A stretch of 64,000 nucleotides of DNA from positions 329,842 through 393,841 of the forward strand of contig SZWC01000580.1 of NCBI GenBank assembly GCA_023375785.1. The letters run 5' to 3'. The notes beneath the pieces are model-generated. The model saw only the letters and a list, made by a program, of their open reading frames with translations. It searched no databases and had not been told where the DNA came from. Below are positions 44,649 through 57,224 of the stretch, one piece after another; within the stretch, counting starts at the first letter, position 1, and each line of letters begins with the position of its first letter. This DNA comes from Penium margaritaceum (taxonomy: Eukaryota > Streptophyta > Zygnematophyceae > Desmidiales > Peniaceae). The position numbers and the translations under genes were made by a program.

Positions 44649-47600
44649 CCTGTGCCTAGGGTACATGCACCTGTGCTTAGGATATGTGCGTCTTTCCTTA
44701 GGGTACATGTGCCTGTGCCTACGGTACCTGCGCCTGTGCCTAAAGTACCCGCGCACGTGCCCAGGTTACATGCGCCTGTGCCTAGGGTACCTGCGTCTGT
44801 GCCTATGGTACCTGCAACTGTGCCTAAGGTACCTGCGCCTGTCCCTAGGGTAACTGCGCCTGTGCCTAGGGTCCCTGCGCCTGTGTCTAGGGTACCTTCG
44901 CCTGTGCTTAGGTTTCATGCACCTGTGCCTATGGTACCTGCGTCTCTGCTTAGGGTACCTGCGCCTATGCCTAGGGTACCTGCGCCTGTGCCTAGGTTGC
45001 CTGCACTTGTGCCCAGGTTACCTGCGCGTGTGCCTAAGGTACCTGCGCCTATGCCTAGGGTACATGTGCGTGTGCTCAAGTCACCTGTGCCTGTGCCTGG
45101 GTAACCAGCGCCTGTCCCCAGGGTACCTGCACCTCTGCCTAGGGTACCTGCACCTGTGCCAAGGGCACATGCGCCTGTGCATAGGGTACCTGCGCCTATG
45201 CCCTGGGTACCTACGCCTATGCTTAGGGTACCTACGCCTGTGCCTAGGTACCTACACGTGTGCCTAGGGTACCTGCGCCTGTGCCTAGGATACCTGCGCT
45301 TGTGCCTAGGGTACCTGGGCCTGTGCCTAGGGTACCTGTGCCTGTGCCTAGGGTACGTGGGCCTTTGCTTAGGGTACCTGCGCCGATGCCTACGGTACTT
45401 GCGCGTGTGCCTAGGATACCTGCGCATGTGCCTAGGGTACTTGCGCTTGTGCCCAGGTTATCTGCGCCTGTGCCTAGGGTACCTGCGCCTGTGCCTAGGG
45501 TACATGTGCATGTGCCTAGGGTACCTACGCCTATGCCCAGGTTACCTGGTCCTGTGCCTAGGGTACCTGCGCCTGTCCCTAGGATACCTGCGCCTATGAC
45601 TAGGGTACCTGCACGTGTGCTTAGGGTACCTGCGCCTGTCCCTAGGGTACCTGCGCCTATGCCTAGGGTACCTATGCCTATGCCTAGGGTACGTGGGCCT
45701 TTGCTTCAGGGGCTGTGCCAGTGCCTATGGTACCTGCGCCAGTGCCTAGGGTACTAACGCATGTGCTTAGGGTACTTGCGCCTGTCCCTACGGTACATGC
45801 GCATATGCCTAGGGTACCTACGCTTGTGCTTAGGGTACCTATGCCTTACCTAGGATACCTGCGCTTGTGCGTAGAACACCTGCGCCTGTGCCCATAGTAC
45901 CTGCACATGTACCTAGGGTACCTGCGCTTGTGCATAGGGTACCTGCGCCTGTGCCTAGGGTACCTGCGCCTCTGCCTAGGATACATGTGCGTGTTCCTAG
46001 GGTACCTGCGCATGTGCTTAGGGTACCTACACTTGTGCCTAGGGTACCTGCACCTGTGCTTCGGGTATTTACGCCTGTCCATAGGGTACCTGCGCGTGTG
46101 CCTACGGTACCCGCATCTGTGCCTAGGATACCTGCGCCTATGCCCAGGTTACCTGTACCTGTGCCTAGGATAGCGCTTGTGCCTAGGATACATGGGCCTC
46201 TGCCTAGGGTGTGTGGGCATTTGGTTTGGGTACCTATGCATGTGCCTAGGATACCTGCGCCTGTGCATAGGGTACCTGTGCCTGTGCCTAGGATACCTCC
46301 GCCTGTGCCTAGGGTACCTGTGCCTATGGCTAGGGTACTTTCGTCTGTGCCTAGGTTACCTGTGCCTGTGCCTAGGGTACCTGCGCCTGTGCCTAGGATA
46401 CCTGCGCCTGTGCCTAGGGTACCTATGCCTGTGCCCAGGGAACCCGTGCCTGTGCATAGGGTACCTGCACTTGTGCTTAGGGTACCAGCGCCTGTCCTTA
46501 GGGTACATACGCCTGTGCCTAGGGTACCTGCACCTGTGCTTATGGTACCTGTGCCTGTGCCTCTGGTACCCGCGCCTGTGCGTAGAACACCTGCGCCAGT
46601 GCCAATGGTACGTGCGCATGTGCCTATGGTACCTGCGCTTGTGCCTAGGGTATCTGCGCCTGTGCCTAGGGTACCTGCGCTTGTGCCTAGGATACCTGCG
46701 CATGTTCTTAGGGTACCTGCGCCTGTGCCTACGATACCTGCAGATGTGCCTAGGGTATGTGCGCCTGTACTTAGGGTATTTGAGCCTGTCCCTAAGGTAC
46801 CTGCGCGTGTACCTAAGGTACCTACGCCTGTGCCTAGGGTACTTGCGCCTATGCCCAGGTTACCTATGCCTGTCCCTAGGGTACCTGCGCCTGTGCCTAG
46901 GGCACGTGCGGCTGTGCCTAGGCTACCTGCGCCTGTCCCTAGGGTACCTGCGCCTTTGCCTAGGATATCTGTGCCTCTGCCTAGGGTACGTGGACCTGTG
47001 CTTTAGGTACGAGCGCCTATGCCTAGGGTACCTGTGCCTTTGCCTAGGGTACCTGTGCCTGTGCCTAGGGTACCTGCGCCTGTGCCTAGGGTACCTGTCC
47101 CTATGCTTAGGGTACCTGCGCTTGTGCGTAGGGTACATGCGCCTGTGCTTAGTGTACCTGCGCCTGTCTCTAGGGTACCAGCGCCTGTGCCTATGGTACC
47201 TACGCCTGTGCTTAGGGTACCTGTGCCTATGCCTAGGGTACCTGCGCCTGTGCGTAGAACACCTGCGCCTGTGCCTATGGTACATGCGCATGTGCCTAGG
47301 GTGCCTGCGCACATACATAGGGTACCTGCGCCTGTGCCCAGTTTACCTGTGCCTGTGCCTAGGGACCCCGCGCATGTATCTAGGGTACCTGCGCCTGTGT
47401 CTAGGGTACATGTGCTAGTGGTTAGGATACCTGCGCATGTACCTAGGGTCCCTGCGCCTGTGCCTAGGGTACCTCGCCTGTGCCTAGGGTACCTGCGCCT
47501 GTGCCCAGGTTACCTGCGCATGTGCCTTAGGTACCTGCGCCTCTGCCTATGGTACCTCTGCCTGCGTCTAGGGTACTTGCGCCTGTGCCCAGGCTACCTG

Positions 47601-50600
47601 CAATTGTGCCTAGGGTACCTGCGCCTGTCCCCAGGGTACCTGCGCCTGTGCCTAGGACACCTGTGCCTGTGCCTAGGGTACTTGTGCCTGTTCCTAGGGT
47701 ACCTGGGCCTGTGCTTAGGGCACCAGTGCCTATGCCTAGGGTACTTGAGCCTTTGCTTAGGGTACATGCGCTTGATCCTGGGGTACCTGCGCTTGCGCCT
47801 AGGGTACCTGCGCCTCTACCTAAGGTACGTGCGCCTGTGCGTACGGTACCTGCGCTTGCGCTTAGGGTACCTACACCTGTGCCTAGGGTACCTGCGCCTA
47901 TGCTTAGGGTACCTACGCCTGTCCCTAGGGTTCCTGCCCTTGTGCCTAGGGTACCTATGCCTCTGCTAAGGGTACCTGCGCCTGTGCCTAGGGTACCTGC
48001 GCCTGTGCCTAGAACACCTGCGCCTGTGCCTAGGGTACGTGCGCTTATGCCTAGGGTACCTGCGCCTGTACCCAGGGTACCTGCGCCTCTGCCTAGGGTA
48101 CCTGCCCCTGTGCCTAGTTTACGTGCGCCTATCTCTAGGGTACCTGCGCTCGTGCCTAGGGTCCCTACGCTTGTGCCTAGGGTACCTGCGCTTGTGCCTA
48201 TGGTGCCTGCACTTGTGCCTAGGGTACTTGCGTCTATGCCTAGGGTACCTGCTCTTGTCCCTAGGGTACCTACGCCAGTGCATGGGGTACCTACGCCTGT
48301 GCCTATGGTACCTGCGCTTGTGCCTAGGGTACCTGCGCTTGTGCCTAGGAAACCTGCGCATGTACCTACGGTATCTGCGCCTGTGCCCAGACAACCTACG
48401 CCTGTGCCTGGGGTACCTGCGCCTGTGCCTAGGGTACCTGCGCCTGTGCCTAGGGTACCTGCACTTGTGCCAAGAGTACCAGTGCTTGTGCATGGGGTGA
48501 CTGCGCCTGTGCCTAGGGTACCTGCGCCTGTGCTTAGGGTACGTGCGCCTGTGCCTAGGGTACCTGCTCATGTGCCTAGGGTACCTGCGCCTGGCCCTGG
48601 GGTACCTGGGCATGTGCTCAGGGTACCTACTCCAGTGCCTAGGGTGCCTACGCCTGTGCATAGGGTACCTGCGCCTATGTCTTGGGTACCTGGGCTTGTG
48701 CCTAGGGTACCTGCGCCTGTGCCTAGGGTATATGCGCCTGTGCCTATGGTACCTGTGCTTGTGCCTAAGGTACGTGGACCTTTGCTTAGGGTACCTGCGC
48801 CTATGCCTAGGGTACGTGCGCTTATGCCTAGGGTACCTGCGCCTGTGCCCAGAGTACATGCGCCTGTGCCTAGGGTACCTATGCCTGTGCCTAGGGTACC
48901 TTCACTTGTACCAAGGTCACCTGCGCCTGTGCCTAGGGTACATGCGGTTGTCCCTAGGGTACCTACGCCTGTGCCTAGGGTACTTACGCCTGTGCCTAGG
49001 GTACCTGCCCCTGTCCCTAGTGTACCTGCGCCTGTGCCTGGGGTACATGTACGTATGCCTAGGGTGCATGGGCCTTTGCTTAGGGTTCTTGCGCGTGTGC
49101 CTAGGATACTTGCCCTTGTGCCTAGTGTATCTGCGCCTGTGCCTAAGGTAACTGCGCCTGTGCCTATGGTACCTGCGCTTGTGCTTAGGGTACCTGCGCT
49201 TGTGCCTAGGGTACCTGCGCCTACGTTTAGGGTACATGCGCCTGTCCCTAGGGTACCTGCGCCTGTGCCTAGGGTACCCACACAAGGGCAGGTACACTAG
49301 GTACAGGCGCAAGTACCCTAGGCATAGGCGCAGATATCCTAAGCACAGCACAGGTACCCTAGGCATAGGCGCAATCACCCTAGGCATAGGCAGACATACC
49401 CTTGGCACAGGTGTAGGTACCCTAGGCACAGGCGCAAGTACCCTAGGCACAGGCGCGGGTACCCCAGGCACAGGCGTAGATAACCTGGGCACAGGCGCAG
49501 GTATCGTATGCACAAGCGCACGTACCATAGGCACAGCCGCAAGTACCCTAGGCATAGGCGTAGGTACCAAAGGCACAGGCACAGGTACCCCAGGCACAGG
49601 CATAGGTACCCTAGGGACAGGCGCAGGTACGCAAGGCACAGGCGCAGGTACCCTATGCACAGGCGCACTCTCCCTAGGCACAGGCATAGGTACCCTAAAT
49701 GCAGGCGCAGGTACCCTAGGCACAGGTGTAGGAATCCAAAGTATAGGCGCATGTACCCTAGGCAAAGGTGCAAGGATCCTAGGCACTGGCGCAGGTACCT
49801 TAGAGACCAGCACAAGTAACCTAGGCACAGGCACAGGTACCATAGGCACAGTCGCAGGTATTCTAGGCACAGGCGCAGGTCCCCTAAGCACAGGCGCGAG
49901 CACCCTATGTACAAGCGTAGGTACCCTAGGCATAGGCGTAGGTACCCTAGGGACAAGCACAGGTACCCTAAGCACAGGCGCAGGTACCCTATGAACAAGC
50001 GCAAGTAACTTAAGCAAAGGCCCACGTATTGTAGGCACAGGCACACGTACCCCAAGCACAAGCGCAGGTACCTTAGGGACAGGCTCAAGTACCCTAGGCA
50101 AAGGCGCACGTACCCTAGGGACAGGCGCAAGTACCCTAGGCACAGGCTCAGGTAACATGGGCACAGGCGCAGGTACCCTAGGCACAGGCACAAGTACCCT
50201 AGGCACAGGCGCATGTGCCCTATGAACAGGCGTAGGTATCCTAGGCACAGGCGCAAGTACCCTTGGCACAGGTCATGTACCCTAGGGACAGGCGCGCGTA
50301 CCCTAGGGTCAGGTGCAGGTACCCTAAGTACAGGCGCGGGTACCTTAGGCACAGGCGCAACTACCCTAGACACAGGCGCAGACACCATAGGCACAGATAT
50401 AGGTATCATAGGTACAGGCGCAGGTACCCTAGGCACATGCGCAGGCACCCTAAGCACTAGCACACTTACACTAGACACATGCACGGGTATCCTACACACA
50501 GGCGCAAGTACCAAAGGCACAAGCACAGGTAAACAGGGCACAGGCGCAGGTACCCCAGGCAGAGGCGCTATTACCCTACGGACAGGTGCAAGTACCCTAG

Positions 50601-53600
50601 GCACAGGCGCAGGTAACGTGGGCACAGGCGCAGGTACCCTTGGCACACGCACATATACCCTAGGCACAGGCGCAGGTAACCTAGGCACAGGCGCAAGTAT
50701 CCTAGGCACAGGCACAGGTACCCTAGGCACAGGCGCAGGTTCCCTAGGGACAAGCGCAGATTCCCAAAGCATACGCGCTGGTACCCTGGGCACACGCGCA
50801 AGTACCCTAGGCACAGGTGCAGGTACCCTAGGCACAGGCGCACATACACTAGGCACAGGCGCAAGAACCCTAGGTACAGGCGCAGGTTCCATAGGCAGAG
50901 GCGCAGGTACCATAGGCACAGGCGCAGGTAGCCTAGGCACGGGAGCAGGTACCATAAGCACAGGCGCAGGTACCATAGGCACATGCACAGGTACCATAGG
51001 TACAGGCGCAGGTACCCTAGGGACGGGAGCAGGTACCCTGGGCATAGGCGCAGGTACCCTAGGCACATGCGCAAGTACCCTAGGCACAGGCGCAAGTACC
51101 CTAGGCACAGGCGAAGGTACCTGCGCCTATGCCTAGGGTACTTGCGCCTATGCCTAGGGTACCTGCGCCTATGCCCAGGGTACCTGCGCCTGTACCTAGG
51201 GTACCTGCACCTCTGCCTAGGGTACCTGCCCCTGTGCCTAGTCTACCTGTGCCTGTCTCTAGGGTACCTGCGCCTGTGCCTAGGGTCCATGCGCCTGTGC
51301 CTATGGTACCTGCGTTTGTGCCTAGGATACCTGCGCATGTACCTACGGTATCTGCGCCTGTGCCCAGACTACCTGCGCCTGTGCCTGGGGTACCTGCGCC
51401 TGTGCCTAGGGTACCTGCGCCTCTGCCTAGGGTTCCTACGCCTGGCCCTAGGGTACCTGGGCATGTGCTCAGGGTACGTACGCCTGTGCCTAGGGTACCT
51501 GCGCCTGTGCATAGGGTACCTGCGCCTATGCCTAGGGTACCTGGGCTTGTGCCTAGGGTACCTGTGCCTGTGCCTAGGGTACATGTGCCTGTGCCTAGGG
51601 TACCTGTGCTTGTGCCTAAGGTACGTGGACATTTGCTTAGGGTACCTACGCCTATGCCTAGGGTACGTGCGCTTGTGCCTAGGGTACCTGCGCCTGTGCC
51701 TAGGGTACATGCGCCTGTGTCTAGGGTACCTGTACCTGTGCCTAGGGTACCTACGCCTGTACCTGGGTCACTTGCGCCTGTGCCTAGGGTACATGCCGTT
51801 GTCCCTATGGTACCTACGCCTGTGCCTAGGGTACCTGCGCCTGTGCCTAGGGTACCTACCACCGTCCCTTGGGTACCTATGCCTGTGCCTGTGGTACATG
51901 TGCCTGTGCCTAGGGTACATGGCCCTTTGCTTGAGGTTCTTGCGCCTGTGCCTAGGATACTTGCGCTCGTGCCTAGTGTATCTGGGCCTGTGCCTAGGGT
52001 AACTGCGCCTGTGCCTATGGTACCTGCGCCTGTGCCTAGGGTACCTGCACCTGTGTTTAGGGTACATGCGCCTGTCCGTAGGGTACCTACGCTTGTGCCT
52101 AGGGTACCTACACAAGGGCAGGTACCCTAGGTACAGGCGTAGGTACCCTAGGCATAGGCGCAGGTATCCTAAGCACAGCACAGGTACCCTAGGCATAGGC
52201 ACAATCACCCTAGGCATAGGCACACATACCCTTGGCACAGGTGCAGGTACCCTAGGCACAGGCGCAGGTACCATAGGCACAGGCGCAGGTATCCCAGGCA
52301 CAGGCGCAGGCAACATGGGCACAGGTGCAGGTACAGTATGCACAAGCACACGTACCATAGGGACAGCCGCAGGTACCCTAGGCACAGGCGTAGGTACCCT
52401 AGGCACAGGCACAGGTACCCCAGGCATAGGCATAGGTACCCTAGGGACAAGCGCAAGTACGCAAGGCATAGGCGCAGGTACCCTAGGCACTGGTGCACGC
52501 TCCCTAGGCACCGGGAAAGGAACCCTAAGCACAGGCGCAGGGACCCTAGGCATAGGTGTAGGAATCCAAAGTACAGACGTAGGTACCCTAGGCAAAGGTG
52601 CGAGGATCCTAGGCCCAAGCGTAGGTACCTTAGCGACCGGCGCAAGTAACCTAGGCACAGGCACAGGTAGCCTAGGCACAGGCGTAGGTACCCTAGGTAC
52701 AAGCGCAAGTACCCTAGGCACAAGCGCAGGTACCATAGGCACAGGCGCAAGTATTCTAGGCACAGGCGCAGGTCCCCTAGGCACGGGCGCAGGTACCCTA
52801 AGTACAAGCGTAGGTACCCTAGGCATAGGCGCAGGTACCCTACGGACACGCACAGGTACCCTAAGCACAGGCACAGGTACTCTAAGAATAGGCGCAGGTA
52901 ACCTAAGCAAAGGCCCACGTATCCTAGGCACAGGCACACACACCCCAAGCACAAGCACAGGTACTTTAGGGACAGGCGCAAGTACCCTAGGCAAAGGCGC
53001 ACGTACCGTAGGGACAGGCTCAGGTACCCTAGGCACAAGCGCAGGTAACATGGGCACAGGCACAGGTACCCTAGGCACAGGCACAAGTACCCTAGGCACA
53101 GGCGCAGGTACCCTATGAACAGGCGTAGGTATCCTACGCACAGGCGCAGCTACCCTTGGCACAGGTCATGTACCCTAGGCACAGGCGCAGGTATCCCAGG
53201 GTCAGGTGCAGGTACCCGAAGCACAGGCGCACGTACCTTAGGCACAGGCGCAACTACCCTAGACACAGGCGCAGGTACCATAGGCACAGATGCAGGTATC
53301 CTAGGTACAGGCACAGGTACCCTAGGCACATGTGCAAGCACCTTCAGCACTAGCACACGAACACTAGACACAGGCGCAGGTACCCTAGACACAGGCGAAA
53401 GTACCAAAGGCACAAGCGTAGGTAAACTGGGCATATGCGCAGGTACCCTAGGCACAGGCGCAGGTACCCTAGGGACAGGCACAAGTACCCTAGGCACAGA
53501 CGCAGGTAACGTGGGCACAGGGGCAGGTACCCTTGGCACACGCACATATACCCTAGGCACAGGCGCGGGTAACATAGGCATTCGCGGAAGTACCCTAGGC

Positions 53601-54989
53601 AAAGGCGCAGGTATCCTAGGCACAGGCGCAGGTGCCCTACAGACAAGCGCAGATTCCCAAAGTATAGGCGCAGGTACCCTGGGCACAGGCGCAAGTACCC
53701 TAGGCACAGGTGCAGGTACCCTAGGCACAGGCGCACATACACTAGGCACAGGAGTAGGTACCCTAGGTACAGGCGCAGGTACCATAGGCACAGGCGCAGG
53801 TACCATAGGCACAGGCGCAGGTACATTAGGCACGGGAGCAGGTACCCTGGGCACGGGCGCAGGTACCCTAGGCACATGCGCATGTACCCTAGGCACAGGC
53901 GCAGGTACCCTAAGCGAAGGCCAACGTACCCTAGGCACAGGCACAGGTACACCAGGGGCAAGCGTAGTTACCCTAGGGGCAGGAGTAGGTACCCTAGGCA
54001 CAGGCGCAAGTACCCTAGGCACTGGCGCAGGTACCGTAGGGTCAGGCACGGGTACCCTAGGCACAGGCGCAGGTGACCTGGGCACAGGCGCAGGTACCCT
54101 TGGCACAGCCACAGGTACCCTAGGCACAGGCGCAGGTACCCACGGCACAGGCGCAGGTAGCCAGGGCACAGGTGTAGGTACCCTAGGCACAGGCGTATGT
54201 ACCCTAGGCACAGGCACAAGTTACCCTAGGCAAAGGCGCAGGTTCCCTAAGCAAAGGCCCATGTACCCTAGGCACAGGCAAAGGTACCCTAGGCATAGGC
54301 GTAGGTACCCTTGGCACAGGTGCAGGTACCATAGGCACAGGCGCAGGTACCATAGGCACAGGCGCAGGTACCCTATGCACAGGTGTAGGCACTCTAGGCA
54401 CAGGCGCAGGTACCCTAGGCACAGGCCCAGGTACCCTAGGAACAGGCGCAGGTACCCTATGCATAGGCGCAGGTACCCTAGGCACAGGCGTAGGTACCCT
54501 AAGCAGAGGCGCAGGTACCCTAGGCACAAGCACAGTCACTTTAGGCACAGGCATAGGTACACTTGGCACAGGTATCGGTACCTAGGCACAGGCACAGGTA
54601 CCCTAGGCATAGGTGCAGGTACCCCAGGCACAGGCGCAAGTAACCTGGGCATAGGCGCAGGTACAGTAGGCAAAGACGTAGGTACCCTAGGCACAGGTGC
54701 AGGTACCCTAGGCACAGGCGCAGGTACCCTAGGCACACGTGCAAGTACCCCAGGCAAAGGCGCAGGTACCCTAGGGACAGGCGGAGGTACTCTAGGAACA
54801 GGCGCGGGTACCATAGGCACAGGTGCAGGGACACTAGGCACAAGCGCAGGTATCATAAAGAAAGGCGTAGGTACCATAGGCACAGGCGCAAATACCCTAG
54901 GCACAGACGCAGGTACCCTAGGTATAGGCGCAGGTACCCTAGGCACAGGCGCAGGTACCATAGACACAGGTATTATAGGCACACGCGCA
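44649..54989. repeat. Minisatellite array D, second segment, with three orientation flips
   Basis: The 21-bp unit reads in reverse (CTGCGCCTGTGCC then TAGGGTAC) from 44649 to about 49285. It is forward to 51118, reverse to about 52113, and forward to the end. The flip at 51118 is centred on a GGTACC site (51116-51121). Long frames on both strands have peptides made of a seven-residue repeat and are not called as genes. Confidence 0.95.
48040..53900. repeat. ~2.8-3.1-kb segmental duplication within array D
   Basis: Rare unit variants recur in order: CCTAGTTTACGTG at 48113 and CCTAGTCTACCTG at 51236; CACAAGGGCAGGTAC at 49281 and 52110; GGCACAGGTCATGTACCC near 50264 and 53157. Each copy contains a reverse-to-forward orientation flip, so the inverted junction itself was copied. 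The second copy appears to lack about 300 bp. Boundaries are approximate. Confidence 0.75.
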
Positions 54990-55841
54990 TAAGCTTGTAC
55001 ACCAAAAACCAGGTCTCGAGTCTGAGTCTCGCGATTCCGAGACCGAGTCTAGACTTGCGAGTCCGATTCGCCCTTGTATAATCGACTCGCGATGCCAAGA
55101 CCACGTTGTCGGATCGCGATTCCTTGCTAGGGTGGTGGCGGGAGCCAGAGGGGGGTGGAGGGGGGGAATGAAGGTGGGGTGTGGTTCAACATCCACCACC
55201 TTAACATGACGTGCCATTATCAAGGCTCTGAAACCCCCCCTCGTCTTTTTTCTGCTTGCCCGTACCTCATTGCGCCCCCCTCCTCCATTGGCCAAGGCTG
55301 TGTATCAAACAATTTACATTTTGCTGCCCATGTCCACGTAGGGTTTCACGTACGGTTTCATGGGTAGTGCGTGCCTACACCTCCCTAGTGTCTCATAACT
55401 GGTTGTACTTTCACTTTCAGAGATTTTCATAAGGCACCACCGGGCCTTTGACCCGGCCACCTGGCCAGGCCCTCACAGGAGCACCAGTGGCCTCACAAGT
55501 ATCAGTGCTGCAGCAGCAGCAGTAGCAGCAAGGCCAGCACCTGCAGTAGCAGCACGGCCAGCACCAGTAGTAGCAGCAGGGGCTACAGCAAGAGGTGCAG
55601 AAGATGCAGAAGGTTGGATAGCACATTAGGCTAGCATGAGAAATGCATTCATAGATAGGTTCTGCTATGCATGAGTAATGGTGCACTTGTCCGGTCTCAC
55701 GATTCCCAGACGGTGGACTCGCGATACTGCAGACTCGCAATTCCAAGACAAGAATCGCGAGTCCAATCCTGGGACCGGACTTGGCCTTACAATTCCGATT
55801 CCACTTCCAGAATCGCGAGACCGGTCTCGGTTACACCCTTA
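54990..55841. mobile_element. Non-autonomous hAT-type element, 852 bp
   Basis: The left end is TAAGCTTGTACACC and the right end, reverse-complemented, TAAGGGTGTAACC. Flanking 8-mers CACGCGCA (54982-54989) and CACGTGCA (55842-55849) differ at one base and sit in array D. Subterminal motifs GTCTCGCGATTCC, GGAATCGCGAG-like and GAATCGCGAGTCC parallel the palindromes of the large hAT. The interior (55490-55600) has CAG-rich repeats resembling those of the large hAT at 20.5-21.1 kb. No transposase is present. It probably derives from a relative of the large element. Confidence 0.82.
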
Positions 55842-56616
55842 CACGTGCAGGTATACTAGGCATAGGCGCAGTCACCCTAGGCACAGGCGTAGTCACCCTA
55901 GGCATAGGCACAGGTACCCTTGGCACAGGCGCAAGTGCCATAGGCACGGGCGGAGGTATCCTAGGCGCAGGCGCACGTACCCTAGGCATAAGCGCAGGTA
56001 CCCCAGGAACATGCGCAGGTACCCTAGGGACATGCGCACGTACCCTAGGCACAAGCGCAGGTACCCTAGGCACAGGCGCAGGTACCCTAAGCACAGGCGT
56101 AGGTACCCTAGGCACAGGCGCAGGAATCCTAAGCACAGGCATAGGTACCCTAGGCACAGGCATAGGGACCCTAGGCACATGCAAAGGTACCCTAGAGACA
56201 GGCGCAGGTACCCTAGGCACAGGCGCAGGTACCCTAGGCACAGGCTCAGGTACCCTAGGTACACGTGCAGGTATCCCAGGCACAGGCGCAGGTACCCTAG
56301 GCACATGCAAAGGTACCCTAGAGACAGGCGCAGGTACCCTAGGCACAGGCGCAGGTACCCTAGGCACAGGCTCAGGTACCCTAGGTACACGTGCAGGTAT
56401 CCCAGGCACAGGCGCAGGTACCATAGGCACAGGCGCACGTTTTCTAGGCACAGGCGCAGGTACATTAAGCACAGGCGCAGGTACCATAAGCACAGGCGCA
56501 GGTACCCTAGACACAGGCGCACGTACCCTAGAGACAAGCGCAGGTACCATAAGCACAGGCTTAGGTCCCCTAGGCACAGGTGCAGGTATCCTAAGCACAG
56601 GCGCAGGTACCCTAGG
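55842..56616 (+). repeat. Minisatellite array D, third segment
   Basis: Forward-oriented 21-bp units continue between the small hAT-type element and the gag-only LTR element. A 126-bp block (six units) beginning ACATGCAAAGGTACC near 56177 is repeated directly near 56303. Confidence 0.93.
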
Positions 56617-57212
56617 TGTTGGAAATCATCGACTCCGACAAGACGTATTCCCACCTTCTCAAGAAAGGTTCAGGTCCGAGACCGAACCACCTTGACTCAA
56701 TGGCCCTTGGTCAGACTAACCGTTGAGCCCAACATGTCAAGGCATCCCCTAATAGCGTGACATGTGTTACCAGTGTCCGACTAGCGGATAGAACCCGTTG
56801 CTCTGCTCATTTGTCTTGTTCTGTGCTTTATGACCGAGGAATTTCATTCCCTCGAGTTAAACAGAACAGTTTTGCTCATCTTGTTCCCCCTTTGTTCTGC
56901 GGCTTAGCCGCCGTGTCTTTGCTCTGCTCGTCCCTTGCACTTTCTGTCTTTGCCAACTCTTAACGCTTCGCTCCGTCACTCTCGCTCCTTCGCCCAGCTC
57001 TCATACTTCGCCAACCATCACTTCCCTCTCCATCACTCTTTCTCAAATCAACCTGTTTACCTCCGCTATCTCACGCCTCAGCCTCTATCAGCTCCCGCTA
57101 CTAACTCCTTGGACCGCTCTTGCTAATGTCACTCTACTGACGTACACCTGCACGTCCTGATGCTTCTGCTTTCTTTTGCTGCCGCTGTTCTCGTGTCTGC
57201 ATTCTTCTGACA
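56617..57212 (+). repeat. 5' LTR of the gag-only element
   Basis: 596 bp, bounded by TG and CA, preceded by CTAGG and followed directly by the primer-binding site. It differs from the 3' LTR by many substitutions and one net base of length (near 56851, TGTGCTTTA versus TGTCCTTTTA). Confidence 0.93.
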
Positions 57213-57224
57213 TGGTATCAGAGC
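57213..57224 (+). promoter_or_regulatory. Primer-binding site, initiator-Met tRNA
   Basis: TGGTATCAGAGC lies immediately after the 5' LTR. It is complementary to the 3' end of the initiator-Met tRNA used by most plant Ty1/copia elements to start cDNA synthesis. Confidence 0.92.

Noticed and set aside
53115-54992. A 625-codon + frame and similar frames ([22 protein letters not shown] types) in array D
   Set aside because: The 21-bp unit is a multiple of three, so every frame on both strands gives a seven-residue repeat; no frame is preferred.
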